The notes: generated by a model not told the origin, from the letters alone. DNA of 64,000 nucleotides from Trematomus loennbergii (GCA_012861695.1 JAAOOA010000159.1:292001-356000); one strand, 5' to 3'; shown: positions 46,270-57,298, counted from the first letter of the stretch. Program-made: numbers and translations.

Positions 46270-47775
46270 TTTCGGTGTTTCTGTGTGTCGGTGTTTCAGT
46301 GTTTCAGTGTTTCAGTGTTTTGTGTTTCTGTGTTTCTGTGTTTTTGTGTGTCAGTGTTTCAGTGTTTTCTGTTTCAGTGTTTCAGTGTTTCAGTGTTTTG
46401 TGTTTCTGTGTGTCAGTGTGTCAGTGTTTCAGTGTTTCAGTGTTCAGTATTTCAGTGTGTCAGTGTTTTGTGTTTCTGTGTTTTTGTGTGTCAGTGTTTC
46501 AGTGTTTCAGTGTTTCAGTGTTTTGTGTTTCTGTGTGTCAGTGTGTCAGTGTGTCAGTGTGTCAGTGTTTCAGTGTTTCAGTATTTCAGTGTGTCAGTGT
46601 TTGTGTTTCTGTGTTTTTGTGTGTCAGTGTTTCAGTGTTTCAGTATTTCAGTGTTTTGTGTTTCAGTGTTTCAGGCCTAGGCTCCAGGGGAACGAAAACG
46701 GGTTGAATCCGCATATTTCTCATGCGTATAGCCCTTTAAGCTAGATGACGCCGTAACGGAAACGTAGAAACAGACCCTGCAAACGACAACGGGGCCAAAG
46801 GTGGATAGATCTGGGAACGGAGCGCTCTGGGGGTCCAACGGGGCCGTGTGGTAGCCTATACGGTCATCCGTTTCTGATAATGACGACGCAATAGCCCCGC
46901 CTCTCCCCACCTCTGCTGCTCACCCCGCAAAAGTACACTGCACACTGAATTCAGATTATTTATCTTTATCTCGATATGGACATAAACGCGAGTGAAGTCT
47001 AATCTGACAGGACGGAGACACGCAGCTCCTCCCGCTGTGATGCAGCGGGAGGAAAACACACACTTCAAGTCAGATCATCCCTGAGCTATTTTAATTACCT
47101 CTCAAACTAAACTAGTTATAAATATGTTATTTTTACTGTCGGGTCACTCATTACAGGATCAGCTGCTGCATGAGACAGACACTGACGCTGTCAGAAGAGA
47201 GGAAAAAGAGACAGCCTCCGTGTATTTTATGATTATATATCATTATCTCGTCGTTATTCATTTGTTTTAAAGCTCAATAAATAACAAAGAAGACCTTTGA
47301 CCGGCACTTTTATAATTTTGTCCAGAAGATTTAAACTTTAATACACGTTGACCGGCGAAAAACTCTGCCCGGATCCCTCGGCCTCCACCGCGGAGAATAA
47401 ACAGAAGTGCAGCCATGACAACCATTCTTCTTCGCTGCTTTTGTGGAGGAAGTTGCTGCTTTTGTGGAGGAAGTTACAGCTCCACGTACAGGTTCGGCAT
47501 ATGTACTGCAGCTTTTCCAGCGGTTGGATGTAAACGGAGCCGTCTCGTGGAGCTTGACACAATCCGGTGTATATTGCGTGTGGGCGGAAGCTTTTTTGCG
47601 TTTGCGTTTGCGTTACTCCGATGCGTTTTGCCGTATGCGTTCCCGTGGAGCCGGGGCCTCAGTGTTTCAGTGTTTTGTGTTTCTGTGTTTTTGTGTTTCA
47701 GTGTTTTTGTTTCGGTGTTTATGTGTTTTTTTGTATTTCTGTGTTTCCGTGTTTCTGTGATTCAGTGTTTCTGTA
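46270..47775 (+). repeat. TGTTTCAG 8-bp array, split by a Harbinger-like element
   Basis: Tandem tgtttcag/tgtgtcag/tgtttctg units at 46270-46673 and 47659-47775 are separated by an insertion (46674-47658). The inverted counterpart is at 47993-48262. All three frames are open because 8 is not a multiple of 3, so the Cys-Val-Ser-Val proteins are artefacts. Confidence 0.93.
46674..47658. mobile_element. PIF/Harbinger-like non-autonomous element
   Basis: The ends GGCCTAGGCTCCAGGGGAAC and, inverted, GGCCCCGGCTCCACGGGAAC are matched, with a 3-bp TCA duplication (46671-46673 and 47659-47661). The element sits inside the TGTTTCAG array and is absent from the inverted copy. No transposase was seen. 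Confidence 0.8.
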
Positions 47776-48000
47776 AGGCTACAGAAGTGGCTATAGCATT
47801 TGATGCAATTCTAAAAGATAGTCAGATTCCTAAAAAGTTACAAACGGATGCTGGAAAAGAATTATTTAACAAGATTTTTGAAGCCTTGCTGAAGAAACAA
47901 ATAATTCTTTTCCAGCATCCGTTTGTAACTTTTTAGGAATCTGACTATCTTTTAGAATTGCATCAAATGCTATAGCCACTTCTGTAGCCTTACAAAAACA
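47776..48000. pseudogene. Integrase middle fragment in a large hairpin
   Basis: The plus strand encodes EVAIAFDAILKDSQIPKKLQ and TDAGKELFNKIFEALLKK, the integrase region with the second catalytic aspartate (QTDAGKE). From about 47906 the same sequence returns inverted, so 47775-47875 pairs with 48000-47906 around a short loop. This is the centre of the inverted duplication. The fragment overlaps the one at 39549 at the FxALLKK block, so together they represent one gene broken in two places. Confidence 0.7.
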
Positions 48001-48262
48001 CAGAAACACAGAAACACAAAACACTGAAACACTGAAACACTGAAAACAAAAACACAAAACACTGAAACACTGAAACACTGACACACAAAACACTGAAACA
48101 CTGAAACACTGAAACACTGACACACACAAAACACAGAAACACAAAACACTGAACACAAAAAACAGAAACACAAAACACTGAAACACTGAAACACTGAAAC
48201 ACTGAAACACAAAACAAAACACTGAAACACTGAAACACTGAAACACGACACACAGAAACACC
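47993..48262 (-). repeat. CTGAAACA array (inverted TGTTTCAG)
   Basis: About 30 units of ctgaaaca with variants, the mirror of 46270-46673. It ends at cgacacacagaaacaccgaa, matching the mirror of the left boundary near 46270. Confidence 0.93.
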
Positions 48263-48752
48263 GAAAACTATTAAACAGCCCTGCTATATACTATGACCAT
48301 TCTTTACTTATTTATAATATGGTTCAAATGGAGTAATTTGAGTTGTCTGATGCACTTGATACAATTTTACTTTTTAAATACTGATGTGTTTATTCAAAAC
48401 CATTTCAACACACAATGTCATGACTTTTTCAGGATCTTTTTGTCAAACTATACTATGACTTTTTTTTTTTTTAGAGATCCTATACTGACATTGCAGACAA
48501 ACTATATAATATAATTCTTAACTACATACTATACTTGGACTTTTTTCAAGATACTTTTAACATACTATACTAGTACTTTTAAAATAAATGTTCGGACATT
48601 CTACACTGTGACTCTTTTTTAAATGATATGTAGGAAATACTATACTATGATTTGAAGACAACAGTTTTTTAAATGTAAAAAACACTTTTTTTATTTGCAG
48701 AATTTCATATTTACAATTTATTGTTTTCACCCCATAGGAATCAATAATACAT

Positions 48753-49217
48753 TTATACTGATTGCAACATCCCCAGGATCTTCTCCAGCACAGAATCCCC
48801 CAGATGAAGGGAAATATTATAATGGAGTTTTTGCACTTCGGCCAAAGTATTCATGTGTATGCTGTTTTTGACACAAAGATGCATTACATCTACAAACAGA
48901 GCATACAATGCGAGCACATGATACACTTTTGGTGTTTGTTTCATTTCTTCGGTAATGTTACAGAATGTTTCGGAAAATGAAGATTCCAGTACCACTTTAA
49001 ATGTTTCGTTTACAATCGTTTCCCAATGACCCGGAATAGTACTGCCAGAATGAACGATATCCAAAATGTCTTCTAGTTTACAAACTTCAGCCGTTCTGTT
49101 TACACGGGGATCACTACTCATTCTGTTTTCAATCGTCATCAACAACACACTTATTAAACAGGTATTGACTGCATTCTGATAGATATATACAGATTGTTTT
49201 CCATAGTAGTTACCCAT
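48753..49217 (-). CDS. Intact 154-residue helical protein of virus-like element
   Basis: The frame starts MGNYYGKQSVYIYQNAVNTC and ends HLGDSVLEKILGMLQSV. It looks mostly alpha-helical, with a hydrophobic central helix (VYHVLALYALFVDVMHLCVK). It lies about 75 bp downstream of the CxxC-HPGQ gene on the same strand. A BCL-2-type fold was considered because some virus-like elements of this kind carry BCL-2 homologues, but no BH1 (NWGR) motif is visible, so no function is assigned. The left copy at 41864 is frameshifted. Confidence 0.6.
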   Translation of the reverse strand: MGNYYGKQSVYIYQNAVNTCLISVLLMTIENRMSSDPRVNRTAEVCKLEDILDIVHSGSTIPGHWETIVNETFKVVLESSFSETFCNITEEMKQTPKVYHVLALYALFVDVMHLCVKNSIHMNTLAEVQKLHYNISLHLGDSVLEKILGMLQSV

Positions 49218-49290
49218 TTTTATTTTACTTTAAAGAAAAGTCAAAGTATCGAAAAAAAAAAAATCCCTGGCTTCAATCAACCGCTGGTTA

Positions 49291-49647
49291 TTAGTCTTCT
49301 TCTTCTCCATCCAGCTCGGCATGGATCTTTTCAAGTCTCTCCTTGAGGCGTCTGCAGTTTTTGAGATTGTGCAGAAAAGCCTCCGAAGCGCCTTGGATCC
49401 TCCATTCAGCCGTGTAAATGTTTTTATCATTAAGACTCTGGTCAATCGCAGTAATGAAGTCGGCGAGCCAAAGTCTTTTCATTAACGCGTTGTAATTGTT
49501 TCTGAAGAAATATTCTGGAATGTCATTCAGACAATCGTGTTGCCTCTGGCCGGGGTGACTGACTCGGCATCCATTGCAGATTTCTTCTCTGTACCGATGC
49601 AGCACCCTCTCCAGAATATCAACCAACTCCGATTTCACTATGTTCAA
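49291..49647 (-). CDS. CxxC-HPGQ protein of virus-like element, right copy
   Basis: A 118-codon frame starts MNIVKSELVDILERVLHRY. It carries the Cys/His cluster (EEICNGCRVSHPGQRQHDCL) at about residues 21-40, a LWLADFITAIDQSL helix and a charged C-terminus (RRLKERLEKIHAELDGEEED). The frame probably extended further upstream: a GGG/GGGG difference from the left copy near 49665 puts the upstream part out of frame, so this start may be internal. Possible zinc-binding protein; function unknown. Confidence 0.55.
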   Translation of the reverse strand: MNIVKSELVDILERVLHRYREEICNGCRVSHPGQRQHDCLNDIPEYFFRNNYNALMKRLWLADFITAIDQSLNDKNIYTAEWRIQGASEAFLHNLKNCRRLKERLEKIHAELDGEEED

Positions 49648-50284
49648 AAACAGAGACGTCTTGGCCCAGGAGTAACATCAGCAGCAGTAGTACTGCAAGA
49701 TTTGGGTGTCCACAATGGTGGTGACGATAGTAGTCCAGGAGTTTGTTCCTGGCTGCAACTCGCGGGGGGAGACTTGGTTTTTCTCAGATCCCTGGCTAGT
49801 TTTCAACGGTCGTCTTAGTGGGGTCCTTCGTTTTAGATGATTTGCTGAGTGGGGGGTGGACTTATTGCGTTGAGTGGGGGAGTCATCTGTAGAATTGAGA
49901 GTTTTTAGAAAAGTTCTTTAAGCTTTGTAGCTTTTTTTCATTTCCAACCAAGCAGCAAGAGGTCAAATTTAAGAATAAGTAATAGTTTGTCACGATTTTA
50001 CGGAAAAAGTCAAAGTATAGTTTGTCAGAAAAAAAATATATATGGAAAAGTCATTGTGTACAATAGTATGTTGAAAAACAAAACAAAAAAGAAACTCAAT
50101 TCATTACAAATAATGAATATTTTACCAAGTTATAAAGTTTTGCATCCATTAAGCAGGGGTACTCAAACTTTTTTGTTAAAGGTCCACTTGTGAATTTTAT
50201 ACAAGGTCAATGGCCCGGAGCGGAGCAACGAAACTGAAATTAAGAAGCAGTTTCGGCGCGCTATGCATTGGGCCCCCTTGTCGT

Positions 50285-50530
50285 TGCTGTGGACCTTCTT
50301 AATCTTTTTTATGTTTTTATTTATTTATTTATTTTTGAAGTTGTTACGTTTATTCTGGTTTGTTTTGTGTTTGTATCTTTATTTTAAATGTATTTATTTA
50401 TTTAATGTTTTGTGAGCTGAGCTGTGTGATTTTATATTTTATGTATCTCTCTGTACAGCACTTTGGTCTGGAGGTTTTAAAGTGCTTTATAAATAAAGTT
50501 GGATTGGATTGGATTGGATTAATCTACTTT
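50285..50530 (+). mobile_element. LINE 3' tail with (GGATT)n
   Basis: ctgtacagcactttggtctg followed by aaagtgctttataaataaag and five gattg units is a standard fish LINE 3' end. It is a short 5'-truncated insertion. Confidence 0.75.
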
Positions 50531-50818
50531 ATTTGGGGGCCCCCTTCTGGTCCAAGCACTTGCCTGTCGGTAAATGGCGCCCCTGTATACACACACACAT
50601 ATTCAATACATACATACAGTATGATGGCTTGAACTAGTGGGAGAAATGGCACTGTTTGTCTTGAACCTCGGCAAAAATGGCATTAGAAGCATTAGAAAGT
50701 CAAGGTAAACTTGCGGTTAACTTGCGGTCTGCAATGCCGTGTCACGCTCGCACACACAAGTAAATATATATGCACGTTCATTCTCACAACACGTCAGACA
50801 CAAGAAAATATACATTAA

Positions 50819-52562
50819 AGGGGACCGATCATGCAAAATGCAATTTGTGATGTCTTTTATACATAAATATGTGTCCCCGGTGCGTCGGGGAACTCACACA
50901 GCGTCAGAAAATAAAACCCTCTCTCTTTTCCTCCGTACCCAAATCTTTTAAAAACGGAGGTACAACGAGTGGATACAGATTTGCTGCCGATCTGACGTCA
51001 AATCGGCAGCGGACCCACAGAAAATTGCTATCAGAAACAATGCCTGACGTGTTTTGGACGTAATCTCGTCTTTGTTTACATTAGCAAGCCTCGCTAACAC
51101 TCAGAGCTAACCTGTACTGTAGAGCAGGAAATTAAAAAAGGAACTCACCTTGTGATAAACCCGCAAGAGAAAAAGCATTTGAGCTCCATACTGTTTCAGA
51201 AATAATCTTTGATTTTTTTTTTCAAGCTAAGGACCCAAAATCCGCGTTTCTCTAATACCCCATTCACACCAATGGTGTTTCAGGGCCGGTTGGGAGCTGG
51301 AGCTTGAAAAGCACCGGGTTTTCCTGTTCACACCGCAGCGGAGCAGCCTCTAAGCTCCGGAATCCGGTTCGTTTCGAGCACCAAAAAGTTGTCCGTCTAG
51401 AAGCAAGAACCGCATATGTCACGCTTACGTCGGAGGGGGGCGAGATTAACCTGAGCTAACAGTTAAGGCGAGTACGGCAAATAAAAGTTGTAACCAGCAG
51501 TAGTGCTGAGCAAAGTGACTAGAACGCAACCACACACTTGTAAAAAAAAAACACGCTTTATAAAGTCAGGCAACACTAACCAGGCTTCGTGTGATTCTGT
51601 TTATTTGTACCTTACTTTGACCATCCGTTCGCTGTTATTGATCATTGTGGAGAGCAGGCAGACGTTTTGTTTGTTATTATAGCAGCTATCGGATGGAATC
51701 AATACATGGGCTGCACAGGTTGTCATGTCCGACTATCACAAGTAGAATCATAATGAAAAATACGCCGGTAAAAAATGCCTGTAGAAAACGGCTTAGCAAG
51801 TAGTCAGTTTAGCTTCGGTTGCGATGCTAACATCACCCATGTTATACCAGAGAGACTTTCATAACAGCGTTGTGATGCCAAACAGCGTCAATTCAGACTG
51901 ACACCAAACAGCGTCAATTCAGACTGACACACATTCACTTAAGGGAACTGGGGATATGTATCAGCTGCTTGTGTGACAGTCAGACAGTGAATACTTTAGA
52001 GCCGTGTGAGCTAACCCGGAGCTAACGGGAGAATACACTCCCGTGGAAGAGCAGCCAGCACTGCAGCGGTCGGTAAATGCCGCTGAAACACATTAATAAA
52101 CAATGAACCACGGCACTCTGGAGAAAAGTATAAGGTTGGAGAAGTCGTTATTTAATTAATCTGGCTTCGTATGATTAAAAGCAACACGATCATCGACCCG
52201 ACGCAGTCCCCGGCCCGTTGTTGTTGTGAGGTGAGCTCCGTTGGGGAGAAAATCAGCGACGTAAACTGTGACGTCATGACGCAGCAGCGGCAGCACCAGT
52301 CGGGCTCTGAGCGGTGTGAAAAGAGCCGGCGCTAAACCGAAGAACCGGTTCTGAACTAGAAAAGCTCTAGCACGGAGCTAGAAGGGGAAAAGCCTTAGTG
52401 TGAAAGGGGTATAACAGGGCTGCAAAAGAGGGGTTTGAGCAGTATGAGGCATGGCTACAATGGGTGAACTGTTTGGTATTTTAAGCAAAAAACGTCACAG
52501 ACATGTTTTGTATAGGTATGGCCCTACAATATATTTTTCCAATATAGCATAATAGGTCCACT
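50819..52562. mobile_element. TTAA-flanked element (AGGGGACC ends) with a nested insertion
   Basis: TTAA lies at 50815-50818 and 52563-52566. The ends AGGGGACCGATCATGCAAAA and, inverted, AGTGGACCTATTATGCTATA are related. Without the Harbinger-like insert (51256-52411 plus duplication) it is about 585 bp. The inner part contains a short palindrome, gctgccgat...atcggcagc, at about 50982-51009. Confidence 0.8.
51256..52411. mobile_element. PIF/Harbinger-like element (TACCCC ends)
   Basis: The ends TACCCCATTCACACC and, inverted, TACCCCTTTCACAC carry a 3-bp TAA duplication (51253-51255 and 52412-52414). It shares a long interior (ccttactttgaccatccgtt, tatcggatgga) with 59562-60479. A tandem repeat (aacagcgtcaattcagactg) occurs twice here and once in the other copy. 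No transposase was seen. Confidence 0.85.
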
Positions 52563-52709
52563 TTAATTTACATCAGAATCAGATTTTTTGTTTTTGTTTT
52601 TTATTATAATTTTTTATTTATTTTTTAATAATGGGACACAGGGTTCGGTCCGGATTGATTTGCAGTTCGGTCCGGATCCGGACCTTGGTCCGGAGTTTGA
52701 GAAGCCCTG

Positions 52710-53295
52710 CTTTAAGCTATCCTAAAAAAGTCAGTAAATGTTTGGTTTTTTAAAAGACTACATTACAAAGTCAAACGGTCCTTTTGTTCCGCCTCACAAT
52801 GCTATTGGGTAGTAAATGTGTTTATAGGTCCTGCGCTCTGGCCATACACGCCAGGGATTTTGGGCCCCATGAAAATATATCACATTGGGCCCCACCACCA
52901 GGCCCAGGCCACGCCAACCAAGCACAATCACTGTAACCACACCTCCTGAACCCAACCCACTCATTCATGCTTTAAATAACTCTACAGGCTTGCATCTATC
53001 TTGTAGTCCAATACTAACTGCACAATATTTACTGACACTGAGCGGTGAAAATATAACACTGTGCAGACGTGCAACATTCTGCTGCAGTATAATTCACTAT
53101 TTGATATAAGACTAACATTCCTGACAATAGATCTCAATAGTCATCTTTTATGGTGTACATGCCTTTTGATAATTACATTTTTGAATGGAACATTCTCAAC
53201 ATGAATGCAGAAATCCAAATAAAATAACTTAAATATGTGGAAAAATACTGTGTCTGAAATGTGTAATTGAAATGAGATGTTAGCTTTTTGTTTTG

Positions 53296-53349
<54 letters not shown>

Positions 53350-53552
53350 ATTCCAGTCCCCTTCAGATATGTAGCATGGCATTCAACACAATGCTGCTCA
53401 CCTCCTTCAGTTGGGAGAAAAGCTGGTTCAGGTTCAGCCTTATGGGAGGACAGGGCTGCTGAGCCTAGAGATGGATCTGTTGGTCCATCAGGGGGAGGGA
53501 CAAATGATTTAGTATGAATAGCTGCTAAAAATGTACCTGCATTTATTAAAGT
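52710..53552 (+). other. Non-coding stretch with AT microsatellite
   Basis: A gggcccca-rich repeat lies at about 52862-52920 (gggccccatgaaaatatatc, attgggccccac). An (AT)n tract is at 53298-53346. No gene was recognised. Confidence 0.4.
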
Positions 53553-53816
53553 TCAGCTAAAAGAGGAGTGAAATGAAAAACCTGTATAGATATTAACAGT
53601 ACTTAATGTCAGCTTAGTAAAAAGAAAACATAAAAACTATTATTTACAATGGACTACGCTTAGCTAACAGACACATTCACAGTCACAACAGTGACATACT
53701 GTCGCCCTTTACTCCCTCTCTCTTGTATTTCTCTCCTTTCTTTTCTTTTTGAAAGCCTGACTTTGTTAGTCGTTGAGACATGGTACCATAGACTGTATAT
53801 ATAAAGGGCATGGTAC

Positions 53817-55273
53817 CAGAGGTGGGAGTAAGTCCTACATGTGCAAGTCATGAGCAAGTCTCAAGTCTTGACCTACAAGTATCAAGCAAGTCCCAAGTCA
53901 CTGTGGTGAGAGTCAAGCAAGTCAAGTCAAGTCATTGCTCAGGTCAAGCAAGTCAAGTCAAGTCATACGAAATTCTGATGAATAAGCCCAGTTTCCGCAT
54001 TTAAATCAGTTAAAAGACAGTGGTTATGAAAATGGATTCAACCCACACTATGATCTTCATTACATACACAGTTAATCATTTGAAATCTAATTTAGACCGA
54101 TGACAATCATATCAGATTCATATTAACCCTAGAACTGCAGACAATATAGCTAGGACTCAATATAGCTAGGACTCAATCAAAAAGTCTGTTCAAAAAGGCA
54201 GAATTCCAGGTAAGAAAATCATATATGGCATTTGCCATTACACATATTTAATTTAAATGTCTGTTCACACTAGAACCGCCAACAGCGTCAGCACCTACAT
54301 AGATATCATTTTCAAATCATTTAATTTGTTCCTCTTCATAATTCCTTATAAACTGAGTAGGACGATTTAAAACTCAGTTAATTGGGTTAATTTAGAAATG
54401 GCTTCAGTTTATCATCATAACAGATCAAAAAGTTCAGATTCATTTTACAATAAATCAAGGAATGATGCACTTCTACAAACAACAACAACATAATTAAAAC
54501 ATTTAAACAAACTATATTAAAAGTAGATGAACTACATTATTCAACAGTTTACAGTAACTTCTGATAATAACACAGGGGAAATAAACGAGGCATCTCTTTT
54601 CCTCTCTCTCTCTCTCCCTCTCCTGACGGCCCGTCAGTATCAGGGTTAGTCTAAATGAATCCCTTGGAGGTTCTAGTGTTCATTTACCGTTTTGTCTTCT
54701 CTTTGCAATGCTTAATCGATTTGAAACCAAGTCTAACGTAGCTTAAACTTAACGTTAGCTTTCTAGCTAACACAACACATTCACGTACCTTTCTCTGTGG
54801 GTTTTTTTTGTAGTGACGAATGAAGTTGGATGTTGTGGTGGTCGTGTCACTGATCTTTATGCTGCAGACCCTGCATACCGCTGTTCTCTTCTTATTAGCG
54901 TCATCGACAACATAATCCTTGAATCCAAACTTCACTATTTTTGGAGTAACGCTAGCTGCTGCCATGTTAACTGACACTCCTGCCGTAGTGGGTTGCCAGG
55001 TTTGCACGCACGGCGCTATAATCACCCAATCACATTTTTCGAAAAAACTAAACGTAATATCTCACTACAAAAACAAACGCAAATATTTAATTTTAAACAG
55101 TCAAGTCCTTTCAAGTCATCTGTCTCAAGCTTAAGTCAAGTCTCAAGTCATGAATACCAAGTCAAAGTCAAGTCAAGTCTTTTATCAATGTTAGTCAAGC
55201 AAGTCTCAAGTCAAAAAATATGCGACTCGAGTCTGACTCGAGTCAAGTCATGTGACTCGAGTCCCCACCTCTG
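53817..55273. mobile_element. hAT element (CAGAGGTGGG ends), 8-bp duplication
   Basis: The ends CAGAGGTGGGAGTAAGTC and gagtccccacctctg are inverted. The duplication catggtac (53809-53816 and 55274-55281) is perfect, and copy A has the empty site (1471-1478). Subterminal aagtcaagtc repeats are typical of hAT. It keeps the first transposase exon (see 54789-54965) but no catalytic domain, so it is a deletion derivative. It inserted after the segmental duplication. Confidence 0.95.
54789..54965 (-). CDS. hAT transposase first exon (BED-type zinc finger)
   Basis: Minus-strand ATG at 54965 reads MAAASVTPKIVKFGFKDYVV, then TAVCRVCSIKISDTTTTTSN and FIRHYKK, ending at AAAG|GTACGT. C-x2-C followed by SN.IRH is the BED finger that opens hAT transposases. 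The expected second histidine is not visible (N in its place), so the finger may be damaged. No later exon remains in the element. Confidence 0.7.
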
Positions 55274-56905
55274 CATGGTACACACGTAAGTACTAGCATC
55301 TCTGCTCCTCACATGCTCTCACTCTCTGCTAGAAAGTGCCAGTGTTACAGAATAAGATGTGGGACGAAAACTGGTGATATTCTATTATTTTAGACAGATG
55401 TATCAGGGGCGTGGCCTTTGTCGAATAACCAGGAAATACACATTTCGATCGCTTCTTCTGTCGTTTACATTAATCTTTTGGTATATTTGGCTGGATAGGA
55501 ACACTTTGATGCACATTCAGTACCAGTGTGTGAGGTTGAGGTTGTGATGCCGATATCCGGACGCGTACAGCGAGGACTACAAAAAGACACATGAGGTGAC
55601 TGGGGATGTGTGTTCAAAACATTGCACGCTGAATAAATCATTTAAACCAGTTATTGTTGCCAGACTTATTGCTGAATATCATTCTTAATGTGATACCAAG
55701 TCCATCTGAGACCCGTGTACACCTTCAAACAGCCTCCAAGTGAAGCACACGTTGTTTACTCACAGTTTGAAAGCAGCGTGGAGAAGTCTTCAGCTGTGGA
55801 GCTGTGATCCGCCCAGGATAACTTGTGATCCGACTGCTGTGGCTTGTTCTTGTTGTCAATCTTATATTTGTATCATATATCGTTATTAATATGATGTCGA
55901 GTTGACTTGAGACCCGTTTATACTTTCATACAGTCTGTTAGTGAAACATACAGTCTGTCTGAGTTGTTTACACCATCTCCAACGCAGCGTGGAGAGCTGT
56001 GGTAAACTGTGATCCGCTCAGATTAAACTGTGATACAACTTCTGTGGCTATCAACCAGCGATCATGTTTAATATTAAAGACTACACACATTTATCGATTA
56101 TCAAAACGGTATTCTGCACTTTGCAGCACTTATCCAGATAATATGTGTATATTGACATGTCTCCATGTCTCCATGTCTCCATGTCTCCATGTCTCCATGC
56201 TTTAATGTTCAAAAAGCTCTTCATTGTTCTCATACTGCCTGTGCTGCAGCACCTCTTTTCACCCTCTGTCTGAAACCAGAGCCCAGTCTGCTCTGATTGG
56301 TTAGCTGGCCGGCTCTGTTGTGATTGGTCAACAGCTTAGAGATGTCCCGCCCCTTCATGTACCATGTGTTGCAGCGCTAGCCAATGGGAGCACGAGTGAT
56401 GTCACTGTGTTCAAGAAGTAAACAAAGGAGGGAACACTGGGATTGTAGCCTTTGCAGACCATTCACATGCACTAAAGCAGCAGGAAAACTGTTATGTTGT
56501 TATTTACCTCTTAAACTCAAATATGTGGAATCATATTAACAAATGATTTAATAAATGTTCATAAAACAGAACTTAATAATTGTGTGTTCACCTGCAATGT
56601 TAGCCGAGCTTAGCACAGTTAGCAGGGTAGATGGAGCTCTTCTTGTCAGTGGTGGGATGAGGGGGGTCTGTTAGCCTAGCTTAGCACAGTTAGCAGGGGG
56701 TCTGTTAGCAGTGGAGTGATGAAGAGTCTCGGCTGAATCTGAGACGTCTTTGTTTCTTTGTTTGGAGATTCTTTGAGGGTTGAATCATGAAACTTTATTG
56801 TCAGGACGAGCTCAGACAGGAAACAGCTCAGAAACACTCCGGGTGTTGAAATCATCCGATACATCTGATAAGAGATTTGTTTCAACATCTCAAGCTCACA
56901 GAGAA

Positions 56906-57298
56906 TGTCACAGTTCTGCTTTCTCACTCACCTATTTTCTGCATTAGCATTCCTTAGTCACCTGGTAGCCACACCCTGTCTCTCTCTCTCTCACTGTTAC
57001 ACCCATCAGCTCCATTAGTATATAGGCCCACTTCACTCTCACCTCAGTGCCAGATCGTACTTTGCAGCATGCCAGTCTTTCCCGCGTTACCTTCCAGATT
57101 GCTCTCCCGGTTTCGACCCTGCCTGTACCTGCGACTCCCGTCTTGCCTTCTCCTGAAACCCTCGCCTGTCCCCGACCAGCCCTTTGCCTACTATCTGCCT
57201 TTTCGTCTCCTACCAGTTTATTGCCTTTAATAAAGCTGGTTACCGACTATCCCTGGTTTCCCGTGTGTTGCATTTTGGTCCTCAGCTCGTTTGTGAGA
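56906..57298. mobile_element. Solo LTR (Ty3/gypsy-like), 5-bp duplication
   Basis: The insertion starts tgtcacagttctgc and ends gtgaga, close to an inverted TGTCAC/GTGACA pair. The flanking 5-bp duplication is gagaa (56901-56905 and 57299-57303), and copy A shows the uninterrupted site near 3815. It has a TATA-like agtatatagg (about 57018) and AATAAA at 57229-57234 followed by ttgcattttggtcctcag, which fits an LTR R-U5 of gypsy type on the plus strand. No internal retroviral-type genes remain. Confidence 0.75.

Larger units (their letters stand above)
47906..50150 (-). repeat. Right arm of the virus-like inverted duplication
   Basis: It reads, inverted, as 47900-47776, the TGTTTCAG array, 46260-46043, 42522-41270, 39388-39110 and part of 40325-40260. 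Compared with this arm, the left arm has gained the LINE (42552-46013), the Harbinger-like element (46674-47658) and the 1.88-kb block between the 19-bp repeats. The right arm therefore shows the older arrangement. It ends where a hAT element begins at 50154. Confidence 0.85.
50154..52709. mobile_element. hAT (Charlie-like) element carrying nested insertions
   Basis: The ends CAGGGGTACTCAAACTTTTT and, inverted, CAGGGCTTCTCAAACTCCGG are hAT/Charlie-like. Flanks (cattaag and ctttaag) suggest a mutated 7-8 bp duplication. The body holds a LINE tail (50285-50530) and a TTAA element (50819-52562). The end near 52640-52690 repeats ggtccgga. No transposase was seen. Confidence 0.7.

Noticed and set aside
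46275..48261. Cys/Val/Ser/Phe proteins of 130-150 residues
   Set aside because: All three frames are open because the 8-bp TGTTTCAG unit lacks stops; no real protein.
48753..49217. Firm BCL-2 homologue call
   Set aside because: Helical pattern and context are suggestive, but no BH1 or BH2 signature can be read, so it is left unassigned.
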